Positions 1-7,316 of a DNA stretch of 13,304 nucleotides are shown here, piece by piece. This DNA is from Bacteriovoracaceae bacterium (GTDB lineage Bacteria; Bdellovibrionota; Bacteriovoracia; Bacteriovoracales; Bacteriovoracaceae), in the NCBI GenBank assembly GCA_947448095.1, contig CANFNN010000052.1, positions 1 through 13,304 of the forward strand. The letters run 5' to 3'. A program made the position numbers and the translations under genes. How positions within the stretch are numbered: position 1 is the first letter of the stretch; the number at the start of each line of letters is the position of its first letter. The notes under the pieces were generated by a model, which saw only the letters and a list, made by a program, of their open reading frames with translations, searched no databases and was not told the origin of the DNA.

Positions 1-342
1 ATTTGGTACTTTCAGCCTAGTCGACCAACCGATATTTTTTCACAACTTCCAGGCTGGAAAGTTTTTATACTTTCACTATCGGGAATTATAACCTGTGCCC
101 CTCTTGTGCTTTTTGCCTATGGTGCCCGCCGTTTGGAGTTTGGAACACTTGGCTTTTTGAGCTATCTCTCGCCGACTTTAAAATTTGTTTGTGGTTGGTT
201 AATTTTCCACGAGGCCCTGAGTCATGAAAAGCTTCAAGCTTTTGGACTAATTTGGATCGCCCTTGTTTGGTACACCATAGAGTCAGTCTTTAGTCATAGC
301 AAGGCGAATAAAATGAAAACGGAAGTACCAGTTACTGAATAA
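1..342 (+). CDS. rarD: RarD-type EamA-family permease, C-terminal part (5' end outside window)
   Basis: The reading frame is open from base 1 and ends with TAA at 340-342, so this is the last 113 codons of a gene starting upstream. The piece has the RarD pattern: a hydrophobic helix with PLVLFAYGARRL, then TLGFLSYLSPTLKF, a short loop with a HEAL motif (GE in most homologues), and a last helix (LIWIALVWYTI) followed by a charged tail. RarD proteins are ten-helix inner-membrane transporters of the drug/metabolite superfamily. The name comes from chloramphenicol sensitivity, and the true substrate is not well established. An internal GTG at 106 is not the start, because conserved family sequence precedes it. 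The ABC ATPase gene begins 4 nt after the stop, so the two are probably co-transcribed. Confidence 0.85.
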   Translation: MWYFQPSRPTDIFSQLPGWKVFILSLSGIITCAPLVLFAYGARRLEFGTLGFLSYLSPTLKFVCGWLIFHEALSHEKLQAFGLIWIALVWYTIESVFSHSKANKMKTEVPVTE

Positions 343-346
343 ATGT

Positions 347-1330
347 ATGATTAACATCACTCAAGCAACGAAAGTTTTTGATTCCCGGAGTATCGCTGGT
401 CTTCACTCTGTAACACTTAATATTCCCCGAGGGTCAGTCTTCGCTCTCATGGGACCAAATGGAAGTGGAAAAACAACACTCCTCAATATCCTCGCAGGAA
501 CAATTCTGCTTGATTCAGGTCGCTTTGATGTGGAAGGAAAAATCCACTTTTTTGAGCGAAAGAACCCCGAACTTGAACTCAATGTTCAGCGTTTTTTAAT
601 GGAATCAGTTCTTGATCAAGAAATTAGCACCGATAAAAAGCTCCAACTCTCTCGAGATATGGCAGATATTTTTGAATTTACTTTTCAGCTTAGGCAGAAC
701 ATTGGGCAGCTCTCTCAGGGTCAGCTTCAAAAAGTACTAATGGCCGCAGAACTTATTAATCAGCCAGAGATTTTATTTCTCGATGAGCCCTTTATTCACC
801 TCGATCCCATGTCGAGGAAAGACATTCTCTTCTCACTCTTCACTTATTTACGTCAAAGAGAAGTTACTGTCGTTTGGATTACTCACGAAAAAGACGAAGC
901 ATTTTGTTTTGCAGATAAGATTGGTCTTTTGAACCATGGAAAGCTTGAACAAGTGTCTACTCCTTTTGAAATTCTTAAAATTCCGCGAAATATTTTTGTG
1001 GCCCAGTATTTTGGTAATCAAAACTTTATCAAAGTTTCTGGAAATAATGGGATGTGGGAAACTCCCTGGGGACTATTTTCTTCAACTCTTCAAAATGTTG
1101 AGGGCTACCTGATTGTTCCACCTACTGCTTGGAGCGTGGACGAAAACTCTCCTTTGGAAGGAGTGATTCTTAACTTTTTTGTGCAGTACTTTTCCTGTGA
1201 GATTGAATTAGAAGTATCGGACAAGAGATTTAAACTAAGCCTTCCCTTAGGAACCTATCCAAATTGGAAAGAAGGCCAGAAGTTAAAGATTTCGCCCGAC
1301 TTATCCCAATGCTTCGTGATTCCTTTATGA
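347..1330 (+). CDS. ABC transporter ATP-binding protein with C-terminal TOBE-like extension
   Basis: A 327-residue ATPase subunit. Walker A is GPNGSGKT at residues 36-43, the signature LSQGQ at 122-126, Walker B ILFLDEP at 142-148 with catalytic Glu147, and the switch His is His180. The Q-loop is unusual: around residues 67-72 (IHFFER) I see no clear glutamine. Residues from about 225 to the end form a beta-rich tail like the TOBE domains of PotA/FbpC/ModC-type importers, which suggests a solute importer ATPase; the substrate cannot be told. No permease or binding protein lies next to it in this window, so its membrane partner is elsewhere or is encoded upstream of the window. The ATG sits 4 nt after the rarD stop without a clear Shine-Dalgarno, which fits translational coupling. 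Confidence 0.85.
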   Translation: MINITQATKVFDSRSIAGLHSVTLNIPRGSVFALMGPNGSGKTTLLNILAGTILLDSGRFDVEGKIHFFERKNPELELNVQRFLMESVLDQEISTDKKLQLSRDMADIFEFTFQLRQNIGQLSQGQLQKVLMAAELINQPEILFLDEPFIHLDPMSRKDILFSLFTYLRQREVTVVWITHEKDEAFCFADKIGLLNHGKLEQVSTPFEILKIPRNIFVAQYFGNQNFIKVSGNNGMWETPWGLFSSTLQNVEGYLIVPPTAWSVDENSPLEGVILNFFVQYFSCEIELEVSDKRFKLSLPLGTYPNWKEGQKLKISPDLSQCFVIPL

Positions 1331-1403
1331 TTAGACACCTGTAATTCCAAGAGCTTAAATGCACCTCTCGCCTTTGAACATGCCTAGTCTAACCCTCGAC
1401 TTT

Positions 1404-1409
1404 TATGAT
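1404..1409 (+). promoter_or_regulatory. Possible -10 element for lipA (TATGAT)
   Basis: The 90-nt gap before lipA contains TATGAT, one mismatch from TATAAT, ending 11 nt before the lipA ATG. I find no convincing -35 hexamer at 16-18 nt spacing; TTGAAC at 1374-1379 is 24 nt away. If the element is used, transcription would begin about 5 nt before the start codon, giving an almost leaderless mRNA. No Shine-Dalgarno precedes lipA, which is compatible. This is a weak call. Confidence 0.25.
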
Positions 1410-1420
1410 AACTATTTGCC

Positions 1421-2326
1421 ATGGCCGTAACCTATTTTGATAAAGACAATTACCAGCGCAAACCTGAATGGCTCAAAGTCAAACTCCCTCAGGGAGATGA
1501 TTTTAAAGACATCCGGGACAACCTGCGCACTAAGGGACTTGCAACAGTTTGCGAGGAAGCCAAATGTCCGAATATTTCTGAATGCTGGAGTTCTCGTACT
1601 GCCACAGTCATGATCCTTGGAGATACCTGCACACGCGCTTGCAAATTTTGTAACGTCAAAACTGGAAATCCAAAAGGTTTTCTTAACCCAGAAGAAATTC
1701 AAAACACTTCGAACATGGTGAAGATTATGAATCTTCGCTACGTTGTCATTACAAGTGTTGATCGTGATGATTTAGCAGATCATGGGGCCGGGCATTTTGC
1801 GGCAGTGATAAAAAAAGTGAATGAAGATCATCCTGAAACAAAAGTAGAAGTCCTGATTCCAGATTTTGCTGGTGATCCAGAACGCATGCATACTCTGGCC
1901 CTGGCCAAGCCTTTTGTTATTGCCCAAAATATCGAAACAGTCAGACGCCTTACTCACCCAGTTCGAGACATTCGCGCCGGGTATGAAAAAACCCTCGATT
2001 GCTTAAAATTTTATAAAGACCACTACCCTAATATCCAAACTAAAACCTCCATTATGGTGGGATTAGGTGAAACCTGGGCGGAACTTCAAGAAACTCTTGA
2101 AGACGTACGCAAGGCCGGTGTGGATATTGTGACTTTTGGACAATATCTCCAACCTAGTAAGCGCCACTTGAATGTTGAAAGATTTTATACGCCAGACGAG
2201 TTTGATGAATTAAAACGTATGGCGCTTAAGATGGGTTTTAAATTTGTGGCGTCAGGTCCCTTAGTCAGAAGCTCATACAAAGCAGGAGACTTCCTAGACT
2301 ACGTGGAAGCCAACCCTCAAGTATGA
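1421..2326 (+). CDS. lipA: Lipoyl synthase LipA
   Basis: Radical-SAM enzyme that inserts two sulfurs into protein-bound octanoyl groups to make lipoyl cofactor for 2-oxoacid dehydrogenases and the glycine cleavage H protein. Both iron-sulfur motifs are intact: the auxiliary-cluster cysteines Cys44, Cys49 and Cys55 (CEEAKCPNISEC) and the radical-SAM cysteines Cys70, Cys74 and Cys77 (CTRACKFC). The C-terminal RSSY motif (residues 283-286), which gives a serine ligand to the auxiliary cluster, is present. At 301 residues the length is normal. The ATG at 1421 is the only possible start: an in-frame stop lies 12 nt upstream, and the next Met is inside conserved sequence. No Shine-Dalgarno is visible. 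The gene overlaps lipB by 4 nt (ATGA), so the two steps of lipoate synthesis are translationally coupled. Confidence 0.97.
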   Translation: MAVTYFDKDNYQRKPEWLKVKLPQGDDFKDIRDNLRTKGLATVCEEAKCPNISECWSSRTATVMILGDTCTRACKFCNVKTGNPKGFLNPEEIQNTSNMVKIMNLRYVVITSVDRDDLADHGAGHFAAVIKKVNEDHPETKVEVLIPDFAGDPERMHTLALAKPFVIAQNIETVRRLTHPVRDIRAGYEKTLDCLKFYKDHYPNIQTKTSIMVGLGETWAELQETLEDVRKAGVDIVTFGQYLQPSKRHLNVERFYTPDEFDELKRMALKMGFKFVASGPLVRSSYKAGDFLDYVEANPQV

Positions 2327-3060
2327 GGCCTCTTTTTTCACAAATCTCTTTAAGTGAATTCTCTTTAGATCAATCAAATATTCAAGAACTGGGCGAGAAA
2401 ACGATCCTCGTAAAAAAATGGAACTGGGACTATGGCCTGGCCCATAAATTTCAAAGAAAGTGTCTCGAGGCCCTTGAAGAGTCACCTAAAACCAGAATCA
2501 TTATTTGCTGTAGTCACGCAAGAGTTTTTACTAATGGTCGTGGTCTTCAAAAACCCAAGAAAGGTGAAACACTCAATCTGGTAGAATTTGATCCAAAACT
2601 ATCGAGTACCCTGCCTTTTCCTTTTTATCAAATTGAGCGCGGTGGAGGTTTAACCTTTCATCATCCTGGTCAAATGATCATCTATCCAATTGTAAGACTG
2701 AATCCGAAGGCCCTGTCACTGTCCGCATTGATTGATGACCTTTTTGACTTCGCTATTGCGGCCCTCGAAGAATGGGAATTAAAGGGCTTGAATCACGAAA
2801 ATAAGCTTCTTGGTCTTTGGCATGGAGAAAAAAAACTCGCCTCCATGGGAATCGCGATTGAAAAGCTCACCACTTTTCATGGAATGGCCTTAAACTTTTA
2901 TAAAGATGAAGAAATGAAGCGTGCTTTAAATACTGTGAATCCATGTGGACTCAATGCTGAAACCTATACATCGGTTGAAGAATTAATCGACCTAAAGAAT
3001 AAGACGTTGGAAGATTTTTCAGAAAGTTTTTTGAGGAGATTGGCCTATGCCTGGAAATAG
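2323..3060 (+). CDS. lipB: Octanoyltransferase LipB (lipoyl(octanoyl) transferase)
   Basis: Moves octanoate from acyl carrier protein to the lipoyl domains, supplying the substrate of LipA. Family landmarks are RGGG-TFHHPGQ at 106-117 (RGGxxTxHxPGQ in homologues), the catalytic Lys171 in KLASMGI, FHG at 185-187, and the acyl-enzyme Cys208 in NPCGL. The 245 residues exceed the about 213 of E. coli LipB, mostly through an N-terminal extension of about 25 residues. The usual HPPVxTxGR segment is present in variant form (SHARVFTNGR, 64-73). The start overlaps the lipA stop as ATGA and has no Shine-Dalgarno of its own, so translation is probably coupled to lipA. Its 3' end overlaps aroC by 14 nt. 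Confidence 0.93.
   Translation: MRPLFSQISLSEFSLDQSNIQELGEKTILVKKWNWDYGLAHKFQRKCLEALEESPKTRIIICCSHARVFTNGRGLQKPKKGETLNLVEFDPKLSSTLPFPFYQIERGGGLTFHHPGQMIIYPIVRLNPKALSLSALIDDLFDFAIAALEEWELKGLNHENKLLGLWHGEKKLASMGIAIEKLTTFHGMALNFYKDEEMKRALNTVNPCGLNAETYTSVEELIDLKNKTLEDFSESFLRRLAYAWK
3033..3038 (+). promoter_or_regulatory. Shine-Dalgarno of aroC inside lipB (GAGGAG)
   Basis: GAGGAG lies within the last codons of lipB, 8 nt before the ATG at 3047. It fixes the aroC start and explains how aroC can be translated although it overlaps lipB by 14 nt. The N-terminal MPGNSFGQ that results matches the usual chorismate synthase start. Confidence 0.75.
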
Positions 3061-4048
3061 TTTTGGACAAATGCTCAAAATAACCACCTTCGGTGAATCT
3101 CATGGGCAAGCCTTGGGAGTTGTGATTGATGGAATGCCGGGAAACCTTCTGATCAGTTTAGACGCTCTTCAAGCTGAACTTAAACGAAGAGCACCTGGGC
3201 AACATAAGGTACACACCTCACGAAAAGAAGAAGATACGGCTGAAATTTTATCAGGAGTTTTTGAAAATAAAACTTTGGGCACTCCGATTACGGTCATCGT
3301 TCGAAACACAAATCAAAAAAGTGCTGACTACGATCAGCTTAAAAATGATTATCGTCCGGGTCACGCAGACCGAACCACAACTCAAAAATATGGTATTCGT
3401 GATCACCGCGGAGGTGGCCGGGCCTCAGGTCGAGAAACTCTAGCGCGTGTAATCGCTGGCTACTTCGCTGGGCTATTCATGCCTAAACTTAGTGTCTACG
3501 CTTATATTGCTCAAGTTGGTCCCTTTAAATTAAAGACTCATCCTGTTGATCACTCTGTTGATCGAGGAGAAATAAATATTCCTGATTCAGTCATGACCAA
3601 AGATGTAATTGCTTTTCTTGAAGACTGTAAAACCAAAGGCGAATCGGCCGGTGGAATCGTGAATGTTTCCATTCTCAATTGCCCAATCGGTTTGGGTGAG
3701 CCCGTTTTTGATAAACTCAAAGCTGACCTGGCCAAGGCCATGCTCTCACTTCCCGCTTGTACAGGTTTTGGGTTAGGAGCAGGTTTTGGTTTTGCTGATT
3801 TACTGGGAAGCGAGATTTCTAGTCAGTCGCATTTTTTTGGAGGAATGGAAGGAGGCATATCCAACGGAGAGCCGATTCATTTTCATTTGGCATTCAAGGC
3901 ACCCTCAACTATTGGGGACAAGGCAAAAGAAGGTCGTCATGACCCCTGTGTGCTCCCAAGAGTGATTCCGGTTGTTGAAGCGATGGCAAAAATTGTTATT
4001 GCCGACCATTTTTTACGACAGAACTCTTACGTGCCTTTTCTTCCTTAA
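3047..4048 (+). CDS. aroC: Chorismate synthase AroC
   Basis: Last enzyme of the shikimate pathway. It converts 5-enolpyruvylshikimate-3-phosphate to chorismate using reduced FMN. The three family signatures are visible: GESHG at 16-20 with catalytic His19, GHADRTTTQKYG at 105-116 with catalytic His106, and RHDPC at 297-301 followed by the PVVEAM helix. The length of 333 residues is about 25-30 shorter than E. coli AroC. Much of the difference seems to lie just before RHDPC, where the segment after the APSTI motif (SSIT in E. coli) is only a few residues long. Core FMN and substrate residues look intact, so I expect an active enzyme. The gene starts inside lipB, and its 3' end overlaps the convergent membrane-enzyme gene by 53 bp. 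Confidence 0.96.
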   Translation: MPGNSFGQMLKITTFGESHGQALGVVIDGMPGNLLISLDALQAELKRRAPGQHKVHTSRKEEDTAEILSGVFENKTLGTPITVIVRNTNQKSADYDQLKNDYRPGHADRTTTQKYGIRDHRGGGRASGRETLARVIAGYFAGLFMPKLSVYAYIAQVGPFKLKTHPVDHSVDRGEINIPDSVMTKDVIAFLEDCKTKGESAGGIVNVSILNCPIGLGEPVFDKLKADLAKAMLSLPACTGFGLGAGFGFADLLGSEISSQSHFFGGMEGGISNGEPIHFHLAFKAPSTIGDKAKEGRHDPCVLPRVIPVVEAMAKIVIADHFLRQNSYVPFLP

Positions 4049-6062
4049 GATAATAATCAGTCAGACCTATTAGGCTTTCGGCTTTTGCCTTTAAGAGTTC
4101 AAGCTCAGGGGTCGCCTTGGTCTGAATAAGACTTAAATCAAACAAAGATTTCCAATTCCAATACTCACCGTGATGATAGGCACCATTGTGGTCAGCCACA
4201 ATGCCAGCACTATTTTGTGCAACACCTGGCTCATTGATCAGGTCTTCCCCTAATTTTAAATACTCTTGCTCAGACAAAGTCAGCGGATAAAGAGTGGGAA
4301 AGATATCTTCGTGAGAGCCAAAATTATTTTGATCATAGGACTTAGGTTTAAGCCGGTCTGGAACTGATAGGAAAAAAGGGACCGCGTAGCGCTTAAACTC
4401 TTCATCTGAGCCTACTCCCTTCGCAATCCAGTAACTATGATCCCCAGTGAGCGCTACGACTACTTTATCATTAAGTGCAGTGGTTTTAATTTTGGTCAAA
4501 AACTCACCAACTTTTTGATTGGAGTACTGTAAGCCTAAGAATCTTTTTCGAGCGATCTCCTCACCCACTGTCACTTTATCCAACATCTTCTGATCCAATT
4601 CAAGCGGCAGAGTATTATAGGATGAAGGAAATTCAAAAGGAGGATGATTAGATGTCGTTAAGACTAAAAAAAACTGTGGTTTAGTTGCCGTTCTTAAGTG
4701 CTCTTCAATGAAGGAATAAAGATACTCATCAAATACACCCCATTCATTTCCGAGATCTTTAGGCTCAATATTGTTGAGCTCAGGCATAGACTCTTTGATC
4801 TCGTCGGCGCCCCATAGGTGTTCATACCCCTGGATGGATAAATATTTCCCAAGGTCTCTCCATCCAAGTTTTCCCCCATAGAGAAAATGAGTATCATAGC
4901 CAGCTTTTTTATAAGGAAGATGGCCCGATATATCTAAAGGAACCTTCATAAAATCAGACTCAGAAAGAAAGCGGGCCCCAGGACGAATCACTTGTGCATT
5001 GGCGACTGAAACAAGACTTCCGATCGTTCCATTCTCAGCCGAAAGAAAATTCTTAAAAAGAATACCCGATTGAAAGTGCTCTTCAAGAGAGCCGAGGATG
5101 TTAAATGATTTAGAATTTTTATCATCCCAATAGGAACCAAAACTTTCCATCACCACTAAAACGACGTGAGGCGGATTTTTTGCTGCCTGAATATTTAAAG
5201 GAGTTTTGCCCTTCAAACTCTCAATAAGCGTTTCTCCTTGCGGCTTTTTAGTAAAAGCTACTTCGTAAGCCTTCTGCCAATTTGCAATACCGTAGCGCTG
5301 AAGATAATTGACGTTTGCCACGCCAAAAGTTTTTCTAATTTTTAAGGCCCGATTAAACGTCAAAGCTCCATTTAAGGAGATTTTATTAATAAATTCGTTT
5401 GAACTGATATGGGCGTCCTCAAGGGACAGTGGCAACCGGGAGAAATTCCCCCTCGCAAAGTAGCCCAGACACACGAGACCAATCAGAAAACACCCTACAA
5501 AGCGCAGATCAAACTTCTTTGCCTTAAGGTCAAAATCAAAATGTGAGAAATTAAATTTCACAAAACGATAAAGCCCATACTGAGCAAGAAAAACCAAACT
5601 TAGCCAAAGCGGCAAGTTATAATTTTTCCAAATGGAAGTAAGAAGCGCTACGGTATCATCCTCAAAAAAGCCAAAGAACAAAATATTTAAATGATCTTGA
5701 AAATAGGAATAAAAGGCATAATCAAAAACATAGACCCAAGCAAGACAACTATAACCCAACACGAGAAGAGTAATGACAAAAAATCTGATTCCCTTTATGG
5801 TGATTTTTCCTGGAATCAAATAGCCCAAATTCATCACTATGAACGGCAAAGCATTAATATAGGCCAGTGGCATCAGATCATAGCGAAGGCCAAGAAAGAA
5901 GGCTGACTTCATATCGCCTGATTGGGCTTGAAGTTCATTCAAGTCACCAAAAGCCAAAGAAAATGCCACTCGGGCCACAGTCATCAAACCGAGCATGCCC
6001 AAAAATAATAGGAACTGGTTTTTCATCCAGCGCCAATAATAGTGCTTAAAAGATAATTTCAT
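3996..6062 (-). CDS. LtaS/OpgB-type membrane phosphoglycerol- or phosphoethanolamine-transferase (sulfatase fold)
   Basis: A 688-residue protein with about five N-terminal membrane helices (roughly 15-38, 62-83, 92-115, 150-168 and 187-205) and an extracytoplasmic alkaline-phosphatase/sulfatase-fold domain from about residue 296. Candidate active-site residues, by analogy to LtaS, are Glu306 in VVMESFGS, nucleophile Thr346 in ENGT, His473 in TSNHPPF, and Asp541-His542 in GDHSYW. This family transfers head groups from phospholipids onto glycans or polymers. In a Gram-negative cell the product is more likely decorated periplasmic glucan or envelope polysaccharide than lipoteichoic acid; the acceptor cannot be told. 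A Shine-Dalgarno AGAGG (6069-6073) lies 6 nt before the ATG. The gene follows pilT by 29 nt and is probably in the same transcript. Confidence 0.85.
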   Translation of the reverse strand: MKLSFKHYYWRWMKNQFLLFLGMLGLMTVARVAFSLAFGDLNELQAQSGDMKSAFFLGLRYDLMPLAYINALPFIVMNLGYLIPGKITIKGIRFFVITLLVLGYSCLAWVYVFDYAFYSYFQDHLNILFFGFFEDDTVALLTSIWKNYNLPLWLSLVFLAQYGLYRFVKFNFSHFDFDLKAKKFDLRFVGCFLIGLVCLGYFARGNFSRLPLSLEDAHISSNEFINKISLNGALTFNRALKIRKTFGVANVNYLQRYGIANWQKAYEVAFTKKPQGETLIESLKGKTPLNIQAAKNPPHVVLVVMESFGSYWDDKNSKSFNILGSLEEHFQSGILFKNFLSAENGTIGSLVSVANAQVIRPGARFLSESDFMKVPLDISGHLPYKKAGYDTHFLYGGKLGWRDLGKYLSIQGYEHLWGADEIKESMPELNNIEPKDLGNEWGVFDEYLYSFIEEHLRTATKPQFFLVLTTSNHPPFEFPSSYNTLPLELDQKMLDKVTVGEEIARKRFLGLQYSNQKVGEFLTKIKTTALNDKVVVALTGDHSYWIAKGVGSDEEFKRYAVPFFLSVPDRLKPKSYDQNNFGSHEDIFPTLYPLTLSEQEYLKLGEDLINEPGVAQNSAGIVADHNGAYHHGEYWNWKSLFDLSLIQTKATPELELLKAKAESLIGLTDYYLKEEKARKSSVVKNGRQ

Positions 6063-6091
6063 CTCAGACCTCTAGGATAAGATTATATCAA

Positions 6092-7189
6092 CTAATCTTC
6101 GCCTTGGTCACCAAACATTAGATTGCGCTCAAAATCATCTGGTCGAGTTGCGTTGCCCTTAGCCTCTTCCATACTAATGAGACCATCTTTATAAAGTTTT
6201 GTTATTGCCTGGTCAAAGCTTTGCGCTCCTGAGCCATTTTTCCCTTTCTCAATATACATGTAAATTTCTTTGGTTCTTGCTGGATCGAGAATTGATTCTT
6301 TAATACCCGGATTATTAATCATGATTTCCTGAGCAGCAATTCGCCCTTTTCCATCCAGAGTTTTCAGCAGGCGCTGCGAAACTGTGGCATGAAGGTTATC
6401 TGCAATACGAACTCTCACTACGTTTTGCTCTTCCGGGGGAAACATTGAAATCAATCGACCAATGGTACTTAGAGCATCTGTGGTATGAACGGTTCCAAAA
6501 ACCAAGTGACCAGTTTCAGCAGCTTTAAGAGCAATTGAAATGGTTTCTGCATCCCGCATCTCTCCGATTAAAATAATATCTGGATCCTGCCTAAGGGCCG
6601 AACGAAGAGCGGAACCAAAATCAGCAGTATCCTGGCCAATTTCTCTTTGAGTGATTCTTGCTTTAATAGGATTATGCACATACTCAACAGGGTCTTCTAA
6701 AGTCAAAATATGAACGGCAGCTGTTCTATTAATATAATTAATCATAGCTGCTAAAGTAGAACTTTTCCCAGAACCGGTTGCTCCAGTCACAAGCACTAGC
6801 CCCGCATTGGCTTCGGCAATTTTATTAATTACAGGAGGAAGTTTGAGTTCTTCAGTAGTCGGAATTTTTTCACTTATCAGTCGCAAGATCATCCCAAGCT
6901 TTCCCTGGTAGCGCATGAGATTGTAACGAACGCGACAAATTTTAGGAATCGAGAATGAGCCATCGTGTTCTTTGATCGTGTCGAGTCTCTTTAAAATATC
7001 GGCATCTTTAATCATGAGTGAGCAACAGAGCTTTAAATCATCATTGGATAAAGGGTCCAGTTTAACTGGCACCAAATCACCCCGCACCCTAAAGCATGGC
7101 TTCTCATCTGTTCTCAAATGAATATCACTCACTCCTGCCGCTGAAGCAGACTTAATGAGGTTGACGAAGGCTTCTTTGGTAAATGCCAT
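6092..7189 (-). CDS. pilT: Type IV pilus retraction ATPase, PilT family
   Basis: Hexameric cytoplasmic motor ATPase that depolymerises type IV pili for twitching motility, surface adhesion and DNA uptake. Motifs in order are an N-terminal PAS-like region with SDIHL at 21-25, Walker A GATGSGKS at 136-143, the Asp box LEDPVEYVH at 164-172, Walker B IILIGEMRD at 205-213, and the His box TGHLVFGTVHTTDA at 226-239. At 365 residues it is close to normal PilT length. The C-terminal AIRNLIRE motif needed for retraction in well-studied PilT is only loosely kept (PGIKESILD, 294-302), so it may be a second PilT paralogue or PilU-like. No Shine-Dalgarno is evident before the ATG. It is the first gene of a probable two-gene unit and is divergent from the cardiolipin synthase gene. 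Confidence 0.9.
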   Translation of the reverse strand: MAFTKEAFVNLIKSASAAGVSDIHLRTDEKPCFRVRGDLVPVKLDPLSNDDLKLCCSLMIKDADILKRLDTIKEHDGSFSIPKICRVRYNLMRYQGKLGMILRLISEKIPTTEELKLPPVINKIAEANAGLVLVTGATGSGKSSTLAAMINYINRTAAVHILTLEDPVEYVHNPIKARITQREIGQDTADFGSALRSALRQDPDIILIGEMRDAETISIALKAAETGHLVFGTVHTTDALSTIGRLISMFPPEEQNVVRVRIADNLHATVSQRLLKTLDGKGRIAAQEIMINNPGIKESILDPARTKEIYMYIEKGKNGSGAQSFDQAITKLYKDGLISMEEAKGNATRPDDFERNLMFGDQGED

Positions 7190-7306
7190 GAATTAAATCT
7201 TTTGTTAGTAATTTCACTATCTTTATCGACCTAATGGGCCTTGAGGTTTAGCTCTCTCTGTATTTCTGACAAGAGCACTCCAGTGAATTATCCAAAGCAG
7301 AAACCG

Positions 7307-7313
7307 AAGAGGA
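7307..7313 (+). promoter_or_regulatory. Shine-Dalgarno of the cardiolipin synthase gene (AAGAGGA)
   Basis: The AGAGG core ends 4 nt before the ATG at 7317 and supports that start. The rest of the 127-nt divergent gap to pilT (7190-7316) shows no promoter on either strand that I would defend. Confidence 0.6.
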
Positions 7314-7316
7314 TCT

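Noticed and set aside
1331..1392. TTAGAC...GTCTAA inverted repeat upstream of lipA
   Set aside because: Six-base arms 50 nt apart with no extension of pairing; expected by chance, and not a riboswitch or terminator.
1412..1702. 96-codon minus-strand ORF inside lipA
   Set aside because: Lies antisense to the conserved iron-sulfur region of lipA, has no family resemblance and no ribosome-binding site.
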